Shown here piece after piece: positions 23,034-33,356 of a stretch of DNA of 64,000 nt. Each line of letters starts with the position of its first letter. Positions within the stretch are counted from its first letter, which is position 1. The notes under the pieces are model-generated. The model worked only from the letters and a program-made list of their open reading frames with translations, was not told where the DNA came from and did no database searches. A program made the position numbers and the translations under genes. Source of the DNA: Branchiostoma floridae (lineage: Eukaryota; Chordata; Leptocardii; Amphioxiformes; Branchiostomatidae); the NCBI RefSeq assembly GCF_000003815.2, contig NC_049986.1:566864-630863 (forward strand), in the 5' to 3' direction.

Positions 23034-23339
23034 AACAAGGGCTGCGACAGTTAAGGCCACGACAGTGGAGATCTTAACTATCAGAGACACAGGGCCTGGA
23101 ACACCTGTACCCAGTATACAACACATCAACACATAAGATTTCCAAGAAAACTAACTATATCGTGCAATGATTTAATGAAAAAAAAACCGCCAGGAAACAA
23201 GTTCTACATGCGAAATTGGCAATCGTCATTCGATAGGATCTTCCCATATATACCTGTCTTAGCCCTCAGATAGGGCAATGCAACTGTGATTATTGCATAT
23301 TTATTATACATAAACACGAAAATGACAAACACAGAAGGG

Positions 23340-24775
23340 AGAACAATATATACTGCTGTACATAGAATTGTGCGCTTGGGTGTCATCGCTCATGATCTAC
23401 ATGTATTGTATGTGTACAATGTCATAAGATTTCTCATAAGGATCTTTAATCTTGAACAGCTAGATTTTTTCGTGTCGACATGTCCTACCGTCGTACCGTG
23501 GGATTTTTACTTCAAAGGTAAATGCTGTTGAGGTTTGGATACACTTGTTGTCACCCCGGTTAATCCATAAATACCTCGGCCGTCTTTTACAAACGCGATA
23601 CACCGCGCAAGTCATTAATCTCCATTTGAAGCAAGAATCGGACGCAGCGCGCTAGCGCACGTACCCTGACCCGCACGCCTATCTGTCAGACCAAGTGGTT
23701 GTTTCACAACATCCCAACAGATATATCACTCGTCAGCTGCGACGCTCTTAATCAAATGCCAATCAACGAGACAAAGGCCCGGTTCTTCATGGACCTCACC
23801 ACCGCGCCTGGCAAGCTGCCCAGCGCAAGCGGCTTTGAAGTGTGAGGCGAGAGTTGATATACTTGGAATCCAGTCTCCTTGTGGCTCGGCCTTCCGAAGT
23901 TAGTGAAGGCTTTGTACGGGCCTAATGCAGTTCTCTCCCGCCGGGGTAATCGTTCACACCCGGTAGGATTTTTACGCGGTCGGACTTTTGCCCAATGGGA
24001 TAATTATTCAACTTTAGTTCGTGGGCATGAAATTTTGTTCCGTCGACAATCTGTTTTGGTTTTGATAGCGCGCCTCACGTGGATAGATTGCAATGATATC
24101 TGGCACTACAATTTTAGACACGAGAAATAAAGATAGCCCAGCAGGCCACCTGCCATACATCGACATCGTGGGTCAAGCATGGCATCCAGTCTACCGTGGT
24201 TCGGCAGATCCCTCTTCGGGACATACCGGTACAGAAGCCGCCACAGTAATATGTGACACTCGGTAGTAGTTTTACTCGGCAGGAGTTCAATCGTGAGACT
24301 GAGCCTGCCGTAAGAGTAAGGCTTCCTTTTATACGTGCCTTGCAGTCACATATTGTTTGTCATTACATCCCAGCCTAAATTAAGTCCACTGTGTTCTGTC
24401 AATTCCAGTTCTATTCAGTTTATTCAGAAGAAAAAAAATCAGCATCGCAGTCAGTAAAAAACAAACTGAATATCACTGATTTTACAAAATGTTACCGATG
24501 GTGAATTAAACACCACAACACCCACGCTGCTGCACATAGAATTGTACGCTTGGATTTCATCGTTCATGATGTACATGTACATATTGTATGTCCTACAATT
24601 TCATAAACAGCTAGATTTTTCCTTGTTGACATGTCCTACTTAACAACAAGTCGTACCGTGGGATTCTTATTTCAAAGCGCTGTTTGGATAAACTTATTGT
24701 CATTTGAAGCAAGGATCTGAGGGCGCGCGGGTCCTGACCCCTAGTGGATGTGTCACGCAATCCCAACACGAGGAT
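23340..24775. repeat. Duplicated segment within gene F intron 1
   Basis: Two diverged copies (about 23355-23720 and 24535-24775) share ATAGAATTGT.CGCTTGG, CATGATNTACATGTA, CAGCTAGATTTTT, GACATGTCCTAC, GTCGTACCGTGGGATT and ATTTGAAGCAAG in order. The interval also holds a diverged copy (23945-23995) of the block in gene C intron 1. Confidence 0.55.
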
Positions 24776-25354
24776 GCGTGTTTTTGGTGTTTTTAGCGGT
24801 GAGAAATTCCCCTTTAGCCAGCCGAACTGATCTCAAAAGTTAGATTGGTGAAAGTTTGTTTGTAACTGAAGAAATTAGCAGGTAAAGTTTGGTACACCCG
24901 TGGTGCTTGGAATGTAGCCGTGAGAAAGGGCCAGTTCACACGAGGAAAATTTCTGGTCGTCCGACAATGACATACTAGTACTAGTACTTCAAAGTCGTCC
25001 GTCTTTGACATACAACGGGGTTTCTGCTTCGTTGAAACAAACAACATGTTAGAATCACGAATGTAGTTTTCATAGCCCGATTTGACCAATCGGCAATCAA
25101 TGTTGTAAGAAATGGTTTCTTCTGTGCCATATCCCAAGGCCGCTCAGCGACGCGAAACTGTCATAATATGTCAAATCGTGTACCTATGATTTTTCTGATT
25201 AATGCTAATTGGCCTGAACACAGATCAGCATTCGTCGGGGCACAAATTAAGTATGCTCCGGAAAACTAAGCGTTTAGACTAGAATAGACACTTGCAATAT
25301 TGTTATACATCGTTTGTAGCCTACAATTAGTTGGGTCATTTTAAAATGACTCAC
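24776..25354. other. Gene F intron 1, remaining part
   Basis: The ORF at 24814-25137 (minus) has no recognisable domain or splice-phase support. Nothing else was identified. Confidence 0.4.
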
Positions 25355-25772
25355 CTTGACAGGACGTGCATACTGCCCTGATCGGTAGGTTGTAAAGCTT
25401 GCAGTATCCGTGAACAGCGTCCAAGACATATCCAGGTGGACACGTGAACTCACGGCCGGGAAAAGCCGTGCTGAAGCCCGAAAAAGACAGAAAATAGATC
25501 ATCGTAAACATCTTCATCTTGTCCACCATGGGTAGGAAAGATTTCTGCAGGTGAAACTGAGGTGCAAGTAAAAGAACGCGCGGTACGATACGCCTGGCTA
25601 AATACGAGAGGTTTTTTCTAGCATTGCACTACAGGGAAAAGAAAACACGTCGTTCTTCGTTTGGAGTCTGAGGTAGAATGGCCGGCTCAGACCGGCTGGG
25701 AAGACAGGGAAGCCTTCTGCAGCTGCGACCGATCCGCACATTATTTACCACAGGGGTGTGCCTACTATACGA

Positions 25773-25800
25773 TTTTTTTTGCCTTGCCGCCAGGCAAGGC
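25773..25800 (-). other. LINE 3'-terminal hairpin and poly(A)
   Basis: A perfect 8-bp stem (GCCTTGCC/GGCAAGGC) with a 4-nt loop sits immediately before eight A residues on the minus strand. A 3' stem-loop of this kind is the template-recognition signal in stringent-type LINEs, so it likely marks the true element end. Confidence 0.65.
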
Positions 25801-26197
25801 TTTACGCCAGCTTTTTTCCATGGATCAATGGACGGACCTTTTAACCCAGCCCTTCCAAAGCCCCTTCCAAAGGCCCTTCGTTATTTTGGGTATACAAACA
25901 GTTTTAGTAATACAGACAGAGACCAAACTGAAAACCATCATAATATAAGAAGAAACAACTCATGAATGGAAACAAAGAAAAAGAATGTGCCATTCCACCC
26001 GAGGCAGACTTGCACCCGCCCACCCTTCTGCCAAGAAACGACACATCAAAGCAAACTGGAAATTATAAAGAGGACTAGAGAGTAGAAGGAGAACACCATA
26101 GTGAAGGACTGACCACACATACTGAACATCTAACAGACAATCCACCAATAGCAAAGACAGACTGTAGCACCAAACAAAGACTACTACGACAAGGACT

Positions 26198-26580
26198 CTA
26201 AAAACGTAGAACCAAAACTCCCGTCCGCACACTTGCCCATCTAACAGATTGGCACCACTCAGCCAAGAAACTTTCAGAACCAAGTCGAACAAACTCCATC
26301 TTGAGTTTAAACCTAAGAGCCTCCTTGATTAGAGACACCAGCTCAATGTGAGATACGAAATTATTGTCAAAGAGAGCCTGACACCTGGACCACCAAATCT
26401 TAGACCGAGCGACGGCCAAAATGTAGGTGCAGACATCTCTCTTACACTTCTTCAGGGTAGACGACATAACACCATAGAGAGCGACCGCGCGAGAAACACG
26501 AAAACTAGAGACCACCCATCGCCTAATGAACCCTTCGACCCAAGTCCAGGTCAGGAGCACCTCGCCACAAGACCAGATGC
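26198..26580 (-). CDS. LINE ORF2 C-terminal region
   Basis: About 125 codons reach from the gap to a stop at 26198. They include a cysteine-containing WWSRCQALFDNN segment, then a helical stretch ELVSLIKEALRFKLKMEF and FLAEWCQS. This style is seen downstream of the reverse transcriptase in L1/Tx1-like ORF2 proteins. The catalytic reverse-transcriptase core would lie in the gap. Confidence 0.55.
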
Positions 26581-26581
26581 A

Positions 26582-27502
26582 NNNNNNNNNNNNNNNNNNN
26601 NNNNNNNNNNNNNNNNNNNNNNNNNNNNNNNNNNNNNNNNNNNNNNNNNNNNNNNNNNNNNNNNNNNNNNNNNNNNNNNNNNNNNNNNNNNNNNNNNNNN
26701 NNNNNNNNNNNNNNNNNNNNNNNNNNNNNNNNNNNNNNNNNNNNNNNNNNNNNNNNNNNNNNNNNNNNNNNNNNNNNNNNNNNNNNNNNNNNNNNNNNNN
26801 NNNNNNNNNNNNNNNNNNNNNNNNNNNNNNNNNNNNNNNNNNNNNNNNNNNNNNNNNNNNNNNNNNNNNNNNNNNNNNNNNNNNNNNNNNNNNNNNNNNN
26901 NNNNNNNNNNNNNNNNNNNNNNNNNNNNNNNNNNNNNNNNNNNNNNNNNNNNNNNNNNNNNNNNNNNNNNNNNNNNNNNNNNNNNNNNNNNNNNNNNNNN
27001 NNNNNNNNNNNNNNNNNNNNNNNNNNNNNNNNNNNNNNNNNNNNNNNNNNNNNNNNNNNNNNNNNNNNNNNNNNNNNNNNNNNNNNNNNNNNNNNNNNNN
27101 NNNNNNNNNNNNNNNNNNNNNNNNNNNNNNNNNNNNNNNNNNNNNNNNNNNNNNNNNNNNNNNNNNNNNNNNNNNNNNNNNNNNNNNNNNNNNNNNNNNN
27201 NNNNNNNNNNNNNNNNNNNNNNNNNNNNNNNNNNNNNNNNNNNNNNNNNNNNNNNNNNNNNNNNNNNNNNNNNNNNNNNNNNNNNNNNNNNNNNNNNNNN
27301 NNNNNNNNNNNNNNNNNNNNNNNNNNNNNNNNNNNNNNNNNNNNNNNNNNNNNNNNNNNNNNNNNNNNNNNNNNNNNNNNNNNNNNNNNNNNNNNNNNNN
27401 NNNNNNNNNNNNNNNNNNNNNNNNNNNNNNNNNNNNNNNNNNNNNNNNNNNNNNNNNNNNNNNNNNNNNNNNNNNNNNNNNNNNNNNNNNNNNNNNNNNN
27501 NN
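26582..27502. other. Assembly gap (921 N)
   Basis: This is unsequenced. It sits between the endonuclease and C-terminal parts of the LINE ORF2, where the reverse transcriptase should be. Confidence 0.99.
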
Positions 27503-27532
27503 CTAGTATACCTAGGATAATGGGCCGTAAAC

Positions 27533-28528
27533 TCAAGAGGCCCCGTCGTTCATCTTGTTGGTGAGATCGACAAGTTCATTATTCAAGGTAAACATGGACT
27601 CCCGTCTCTCCCTAGCCAGTTCACAAGAAATTCTGATCAGGAGAGAGCGAGTTCTAGCCTTTACATCATCCCACCAGGCTCGCAAAGAAGGAAAACCTGG
27701 TTTCAAAGTCTTCCAATTGTTAAAAGCGAGTTTAAAATCATTTAAAACTTTGTCTCTTTTTAAAATCGAGACATTACATTTCCACAAGCCAGGCTTCTTC
27801 TTCACATCCGGTAAAATTGACAAGGACACACAGTCATGGTCTGTAAAATATGCGGGTAAAAAACAGTAGTTTGAAACGACGAGGCATTTAGACGAATAAA
27901 ATCGGTCCAGCCGACAGGCAATACCTTTGGTCGGCTGTCTCCAAGTGAAGACCTTTTTAGAAGGATTCTCATGTCTCCAAGAGTCATGCACATTAAAATC
28001 GGCGCAAATGTCTTTTAAAACGGTGGAACCGCCACTACCATGAGCCGGGTTCCCGCCCCTCTTATCAATATCAACATCTTCAACACAGTTAAAATCACCG
28101 CACAAAATAAGGGGCTCAGCCCCCGACAGAAACTTATACAAATTTTTAAAAAATCCAGTACGCTCCGCAGAAATGTTAGGAGCATACATGTTACAAACTT
28201 TGAAATTACGCGCACCATCGGACAAGACGACACAGACAACACGCCCACTGTCGTCACAAGACTTTTTAACCACATCAAAATTGAAAGATGGAGAGAGTAA
28301 AATACCCACACCTCTAGATTGGGAGGAGCCCAATGCCCAAAACGCTTGGCCTCCCCATTCCTTCTCCCAGAGCACCGCTTCAGATGTTGACGAAACATGG
28401 CACTCTTGGAGGCAAACAACGTCAAATTTATGTTGACGGCAAAAGCCTCCTCTTCTGCGGACTACGGAGCCCACAGACATTGAGTGTAGCAATAAGAACC
28501 ATGAGGCTACATAGAGAAGGAATGTCAA
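27533..28528 (-). CDS. LINE ORF2 endonuclease domain (frameshifted start)
   Basis: The frame encodes an apurinic-like endonuclease domain with its motifs in order: FDVVCLQECH, WGGQAFW..S.SRGVGIL, NMYAPN, CGDFNC, RLDRFY and TDHDCVSL. These provide the metal-binding and catalytic residues of the endonuclease/exonuclease/phosphatase fold that nicks target DNA. The expected N-terminal motif (IATLNVCGLRSPQKRR) is in another frame at about 28435-28500, so a frameshift lies near 28440. The frame stops at 27533 before the gap. Confidence 0.85.
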   Translation of the reverse strand: MTFLLYVASWFLLLHSMSVGSVVRRRGGFCRQHKFDVVCLQECHVSSTSEAVLWEKEWGGQAFWALGSSQSRGVGILLSPSFNFDVVKKSCDDSGRVVCVVLSDGARNFKVCNMYAPNISAERTGFFKNLYKFLSGAEPLILCGDFNCVEDVDIDKRGGNPAHGSGGSTVLKDICADFNVHDSWRHENPSKKVFTWRQPTKGIACRLDRFYSSKCLVVSNYCFLPAYFTDHDCVSLSILPDVKKKPGLWKCNVSILKRDKVLNDFKLAFNNWKTLKPGFPSLRAWWDDVKARTRSLLIRISCELARERRESMFTLNNELVDLTNKMNDGAS

Positions 28529-28549
28529 ACAACATCAGAATGTGAGGAA

Positions 28550-30443
28550 TTAGTGGTACAGATCATCAATTCCTTCCACACCAATTCGGTTAACAAATTG
28601 GGGGTGGACATTGTAGAGGTGCTTGAGACATAACATGGTGGTTTTAAAAAACCTCGAACAATTACCAACCTTACAAGGCACAACGTCCCCGGAGATGCCA
28701 TGCGCCTTTGCAAGGTGAGATTTCAAAGACCTAAAACTATGCAAGAGTTCGTCACAACCATGAGAAATAAACTGGTTGCACACAAAGACAGCCTTATTCT
28801 TGTACAAGTCAGAGGAGATGACAATGGCTCTCGCCTTTGCTACCAAATCGGGACTTGGAGCCTGAGAGGCATCCGAAGTATCCTCATCAATGATGAGGCT
28901 TCTGGAGCCAACAGTAGAGTCAGACTCGTTACCGTCCACAGAACGAAGACTCTCCGAGGGAAACTCCTCGATAACAAGACTGGAGTCGGAATCCGGCTCC
29001 TTACGAATCTTTTTTCCTTTCGACAAAGTCTTTGCAGAGGCAGAACCCTCACTGGAATCACCCCTACACCTTTTCCTGGAATCTTTGTCAGCAATATCAG
29101 AGTTGCCATCATGGCAGCTCTGACAAAGAAAGAGGCGATTATCGCTTTGACAAACTGGGCCCTCACAGAAAGCAAGGAGAGCAGATTCTGGAGTTATGTC
29201 TGCCTTGCACTGATGACAAGACACCACCTCCAGAGTGATTGTGTAATCCAACTCACAACCCTGACACATGTACCGACGAGTAACAGGTCGGATAGGACTG
29301 GCCGCCTTACGCCTCCTTCTCTGGGACCGGGCGCGAGGGGCCGGTACCGGAGCAGCAGATGTTGAGGGTACCTGCTCGCTAGAAGAGGAAGAAAGGCCAG
29401 GCTTGGCCAGAGAAGGAGCGGCCTCCGACAGCAAGTCCCCAGACGGCTCAACCACCGCGACCGGAGAAAACTTGGTCAGAGAAGGAGCGGCCTCCGACAG
29501 CACGTCCTCAGACGGCTCAACCACCGCGACCGTAGGAGAAACCTCCGGCTCCGCGACCGGAGAAGAAACATCCGACTTCACAGCCGAAGAAGTACCCGGG
29601 TCCACACTGCCAGGGTGACCTGGAGGCGAAACAGGATCAGATACACCAGACTCTGCGTCAGAAACATGGGCCAGTTCCGACCGATCAGTCTTATTTACAG
29701 CCTGAGGAACCCCTCCATCATGATGTTCACGGACCTGACTCACACCTGCCGGGAGCTCTTGGCTCTTAGCCCAACTGGCTCCCATCTTAATCCTGTTTGC
29801 GAAGGACAGGGGACAACGGCGGGCCGTATGTCCCTCTGCCCTGCAACTGAGGCACACAACATCGTTGGTACAATCCATGGCCAAATGCCCAATGGATTGG
29901 CATTTGTTGCAAAATGTTACTGCACAATTTGCCGACTCATGGCCTTCCTGGTTGCATCTCAAGCAGGTACGGGGCTGCCCCACATACCTGAAGAAAACCA
30001 TCCTCCCGTCATACATTTTCCATGCTGATGGGATATTGCATCCCGGCTTTAAAACTACTTTGTATTGCCGGTTCCCATTTTTGATTGTCGGTCTGTCCCG
30101 GTATGTTACCATACGGGACGTGATGACGGCACAGTATTGATTTAACCAGTTCCTGACATAGTTGTCATCGAGCTCATACGGAATTCTTGTGGCCGTGACA
30201 ATTATCTCCGCCGCCGCGTAAGATGACACATGGATCCACGGCGTCTAAACCAGACAGTTTCCCCGCATACAATGTACGCTCGTGTACCGAGGAAAATGAC
30301 ACGTCGAATGAGTTTGGTCCCAGAGACTGAACAGCCTGAATGCTGCTCATGGGAGCCGAAACCTCGCTCAGCAAAGTAAACACTTGTTCATACGTTAACC
30401 GATCACGGTACACGGCAACTTTTATTGAAAGAGGACGCTTCAT
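28550..30443 (-). CDS. LINE ORF1 nucleic-acid-binding protein (frameshifted)
   Basis: The N-terminal 70 or so residues (from ATG at 30441-30443, starting MKRPLSIKVAVY) are in one frame. The rest (about 559 codons to the stop at 28550) continues in another, joined near 30230 by an apparent one-base frameshift. The long frame carries three CCHC zinc knuckles (C-x2-C-x4-H-x4-C) at about residues 89-139 and a Ser/Pro-rich linker with an internal direct repeat (PTVAVVEPSEDVLSEAAPSL and its copy). A cluster of C-x2-C pairs lies at about 305-370, and C2H2-type fingers near the C-terminus (for example C-x4-C-x12-H-x4-H). ORF1 proteins coat LINE RNA. This is not a host gene. Confidence 0.75.
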
Positions 30444-30779
30444 AATGCAGCTTTAACTAGAACCAAATAAAACTAAAAAGGAACCAAAATATGAGCAGAC
30501 AGAGCTGCCAGAGACCCTGAAAAACACTACCTGTAAATCAGACAGCCTCCACGGACTCCACGGGCAGCAAGGGTTGAAAACGTAACGTAACTGAAGGCGT
30601 GTAACCAAACTGACACGCTTAAAGAACAACCAAGTACGAACCAATAAACTAGGCAGCCTCTCCGGGCGCTACTGGTTCTCAAACTAAATTGCTAAATTGC
30701 CAAGGAGCAAGCCCAAGTGGAAATTTCCACTCAGACAAAATGGACACCACTGTCTGTCTCAACCCTTGAAATGCAAAAC

Positions 30780-31135
30780 AGAGCAGCGTCCTACAATGGA
30801 TGACCTCTGCCCCCTCTCAGCCCAGTCTATATAATGGGCGGGGGACAGCAGAAACTACAATGCTGCAACTAGATTTTGCAGATGCGAAACAGGGCGAACG
30901 CCCCACAATGGATGGACCACCTCTGCCCCTCTCAGCCCAGTCAACGCAATGGGCGGGGGGCAGAAGTAAACCACAATGCTGCAACTAGATTCTGCAGTTT
31001 TAGATCAACTCATTAAAGCCCAGAGTTCAACCGACTTGCAAACCATTAGATCAACTCAATAAGCCCAGAGTTCAACCGACTTGCAAACCAATAGATCAAC
31101 TCATCAAAGCCCAGAGTTCGACCGACTTTCGAACC
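30780..31135 (-). repeat. Tandem 5' monomers of the LINE (promoter-like)
   Basis: Two copies of about 116 bp (CTCTCAGCCCAGTC...ATGGGCGGGGG...CAATGCTGCAACTAGATT) are followed by three copies of about 57 bp (TAGATCAACTCAxxAAGCCCAGAGTTC..CCGACTT). They precede ORF1. The monomers contain GC-box-like GGGCGGGG and TATATAA, suggesting repeated promoter units as in monomer-driven LINEs. Confidence 0.6.
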
Positions 31136-31667
31136 ACATACTTACGGGCAAAAACACATTGTCACAATGAAGTGATCAACGTGCCGAGTTTCATGGCTTA
31201 GTTAGACAATGGTACATTCCAGACGAGTATTAAAACGCTCTTCTAGACGCATGTTACTGTATGTGGTCCAGCGTAATAAATCTACGCTTTAACTCACCAT
31301 GTTCATATAAATATATATCACAAATTGCATCAGAAGGAACTTAGTTTGTAATAAAAAATAATGCATATTCATTGTGGGTCAAAAAGTTTTACAAAACCTG
31401 TTTAATGTGCCAATAATTCATCTGACATAAATTATGATAATGAGGGGGAGGGGGGCGACATGTGGAACTCGGGATTTTTAAGCGTAGAATCTAGTCTAAC
31501 TTACCAAAATAACATAAAATACGCGGCAAGGCACAGCTTTTTTAAAAAGATTTCTTGTTACCTTTAGTCCGCGTACTGTATACAGCACACTATCTATATT
31601 TCTACCTTTTCTATGATTATATTTCAGCCATACCATAGGTATGGTGAAATATATTGTATTCGTAATG
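31136..31667. other. Intergenic, no feature recognised
   Basis: AT-rich sequence flanking the LINE 5' end. No exon or element border was defined. Confidence 0.4.
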
Positions 31668-31697
31668 TTTCTTTCTTTCTTTCTTTCTTTCTTTCTC
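31668..31697 (+). repeat. (CTTT)n microsatellite
   Basis: About seven tandem TTTC/CTTT units at the edge of the following tandem-repeat field. Confidence 0.9.
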
Positions 31698-31727
31698 CTG
31701 TCAAATCTTCAGAACACGGTATCTCCA

Positions 31728-32375
31728 TTGTTCCTCAACCGAATGACTTGAAATTTGGCACAAGGGTAGAGTGGGCCAATACCCTCGGACGTTTTTTTCA
31801 TTTTTTCCATATCTGTCTCTTAAATGATTTTATTAAGGTTTTTCGGTCATCTTAAGACCAAAACTGTATATTTGGGCCCCCTGTACCCTGGTATTATAAC
31901 CGAATGAGCTGAAATTTGGTACAGATGTGCCTTGATAGGTCCCCCATATAGATTCAATATCAGTTTTGGTGTACAGTATAACGAAATACTTATTTTTGCG
32001 ATTTTTTGGTGATTTTTTTACCAAAAAAGGACACTTTTGGCTCCTGTACCTTGGTTTTAGAACCGGATGACCTGAAATTTAGTATAGGAGTGCCCTAGAC
32101 ATATGCGCACATGGATTCAATAACACTTGAGGCATACGGTACAATAAAATGCTCAATTTTGCGATTATTTGGCCATTTTATGACCAAAAAGTACACTTTT
32201 GGCTCTTGTGCTCTGGTTTTAAAACCAAATGACCTAAATTTTGGTAAAAGGGTGCACTAGATATTTATTCAAATGACACATGTATAATTTTTGTCATAGA
32301 CTACGTCAAAATGATATATTTGGGGATTTTTTTGTCATTTTCCAATAGCCAGAGGGGTCAATGACCTTAAGGTCG
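31728..32375. repeat. 161-bp tandem repeat field
   Basis: Four diverged units start with ACCGAATGACNTGAAATTTGG-like sequence near 31738, 31899, 32060 and 32223. They carry GATTCAAT, TTTTTGCGATT and GACCAAAA-like motifs at fixed offsets. Spacing is 161-163 bp. The field ends in a short palindrome around GGGGTCAATGACC/GGTCGTTGACCCC at 32354-32384. Confidence 0.75.
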
Positions 32376-32479
32376 TTGACCCCCAGCTGCAGATTGGACC
32401 TACTGGCATATATGTCTATTTAATCTAATTAGATAGGTAACCAATCACTTAGTCTGAATCTATATCCTAAAGAGGGGGG

Positions 32480-33250
32480 GTGGCAGCCAATCAGCGAGCC
32501 CGGTGTTATCTGGAAGAGTCCATTCTTACACGGAGGGGTTCATTTTTTTTTAAATTCATCATTGGACTGGTGAAGTCTTTCAGTGGATGCATTTTTGGAC
32601 AGGTCTATTTTGCAATTTTACAGAATGTGTGCTGGAAGAGTCTATTCTCGCACGGAGGGGGGATTTTTCAAAATTCATATTTTGGACTTTGGTGACTTCT
32701 AGTTTGTCAAAGTCTTTCAGTAGGGTTATTTTTGGACTGGTCTAATTTGCAATTTTACATGGGTGTTCTGGAAGAGTCCATTCTTGCATAGAGGGGGCTT
32801 TTTTTAAATCCATTTTTTGGACTTCAGTGATTATGTCAAAGTCCTATTTTAGCGGATGTATTTTTGGACTGCTCTACTTTACATGGAAGAGTCCATTTTT
32901 TGCACACGGAAGGGGGATTTTTTCAAATTCAGTTTTGAACGGGTGATGATTCAAAATTCAATTTTAGTGGAAGTGTTTTTAGACTGGTCTATTATACCTT
33001 TTTATGCATTGGGACCTTTTTTGCTAAATTCAATTTTGGATTTGGTTTCTTATTCAAAAGGCCAAGGTTTCAGTGGGAGTATTTCTGGACTGGTCTATTG
33101 TGCAAATTCACATAGGGTGCACTGGAGTCCATTCTTGAACGGGGGAATTTTGTAAGACTCATTTTTGGGTTAAACCGTCATTAATAAAAGTGATTTTTCA
33201 AATGGGTGATTTTGAAATAGCCTATTGTTGCATGGGGAGGGAGATGGCTG
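32480..33250. repeat. Approximately 120-bp tandem repeat field
   Basis: About six diverged units share GGAAGAGTCCATTCTTGCAC, GGAGGGGGG, TTTTTCAAATTCA, TTTTGGAC and TTTTTGGACTGGTCTA in the same order, near 32508, 32630, 32765, 32883, 33000 and 33120. They are strongly asymmetric (G/T rich on the plus strand) with no coding frame. Confidence 0.7.
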
Positions 33251-33356
33251 AAATATGCTGTATTTGCTCTCAAGCAAATGTCGGCCTTTCTAGTTTTAAT
33301 CTGGTATTGTGCTTGTAAATTTCAAATGGTTACTATTGCCGTACAATGCCGAAACT

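Larger units (their letters stand above)
21202..25529 (-). pseudogene. Gene F: signal-bearing TNF-receptor-like gene disrupted by a transposon
   Basis: Exon 1 (25355-25529) starts MVDKMKMFTMIYFLSFSG, a signal peptide, then a degraded CRD. It has CPPGYVLDAVHGYC and a final CTSC but lacks two of the six cysteines found in the siblings. The membrane exon lies at 21771-23095 and is split by an insertion (21813-23033) flanked by AACAAGGG on both sides. Removing the insertion with one repeat leaves exactly 96 bp in frame, encoding VSLIVKISTVVALTVA... and CRRK. The last exon (21202-21413, stop TAG 21202-21204) encodes a cytoplasmic tail of about 70 residues with AVQEEE, which fits the TRAF2-class pattern (P/S/A/T)x(Q/E)E. 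Exons would total 483 nt (160 residues) before insertion; a missing stalk exon cannot be excluded. In this haplotype a normal membrane protein is unlikely. Confidence 0.7.
25773..31135 (-). mobile_element. Degenerate LINE retrotransposon, about 5.4 kb, with internal assembly gap
   Basis: Read on the minus strand, the order is tandem 5' repeats (31135-30780), 5' UTR, ORF1 with zinc knuckles (30443-28550), ORF2 endonuclease (28528-27533), a gap (27502-26582), an ORF2 C-terminal frame (26580-26198), 3' UTR, a hairpin (25800-25781) and A8 (25780-25773). This is a complete non-LTR layout, possibly of the L1/Tx1 group given the ORF1 knuckles. Frameshifts near 30230 and 28440 make this copy non-functional. 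No clear target-site duplication was found. The 3' end lies about 240 bp upstream of the gene F start. Confidence 0.8.

Noticed and set aside
26348-27536. Open frames of 326-390 codons on both strands across 26.3-27.5 kb
   Set aside because: They consist almost entirely of the N gap and have no real sequence.
28700-29365. 221-codon plus ORF
   Set aside because: It is the antisense shadow of the LINE ORF1 zinc-knuckle protein.
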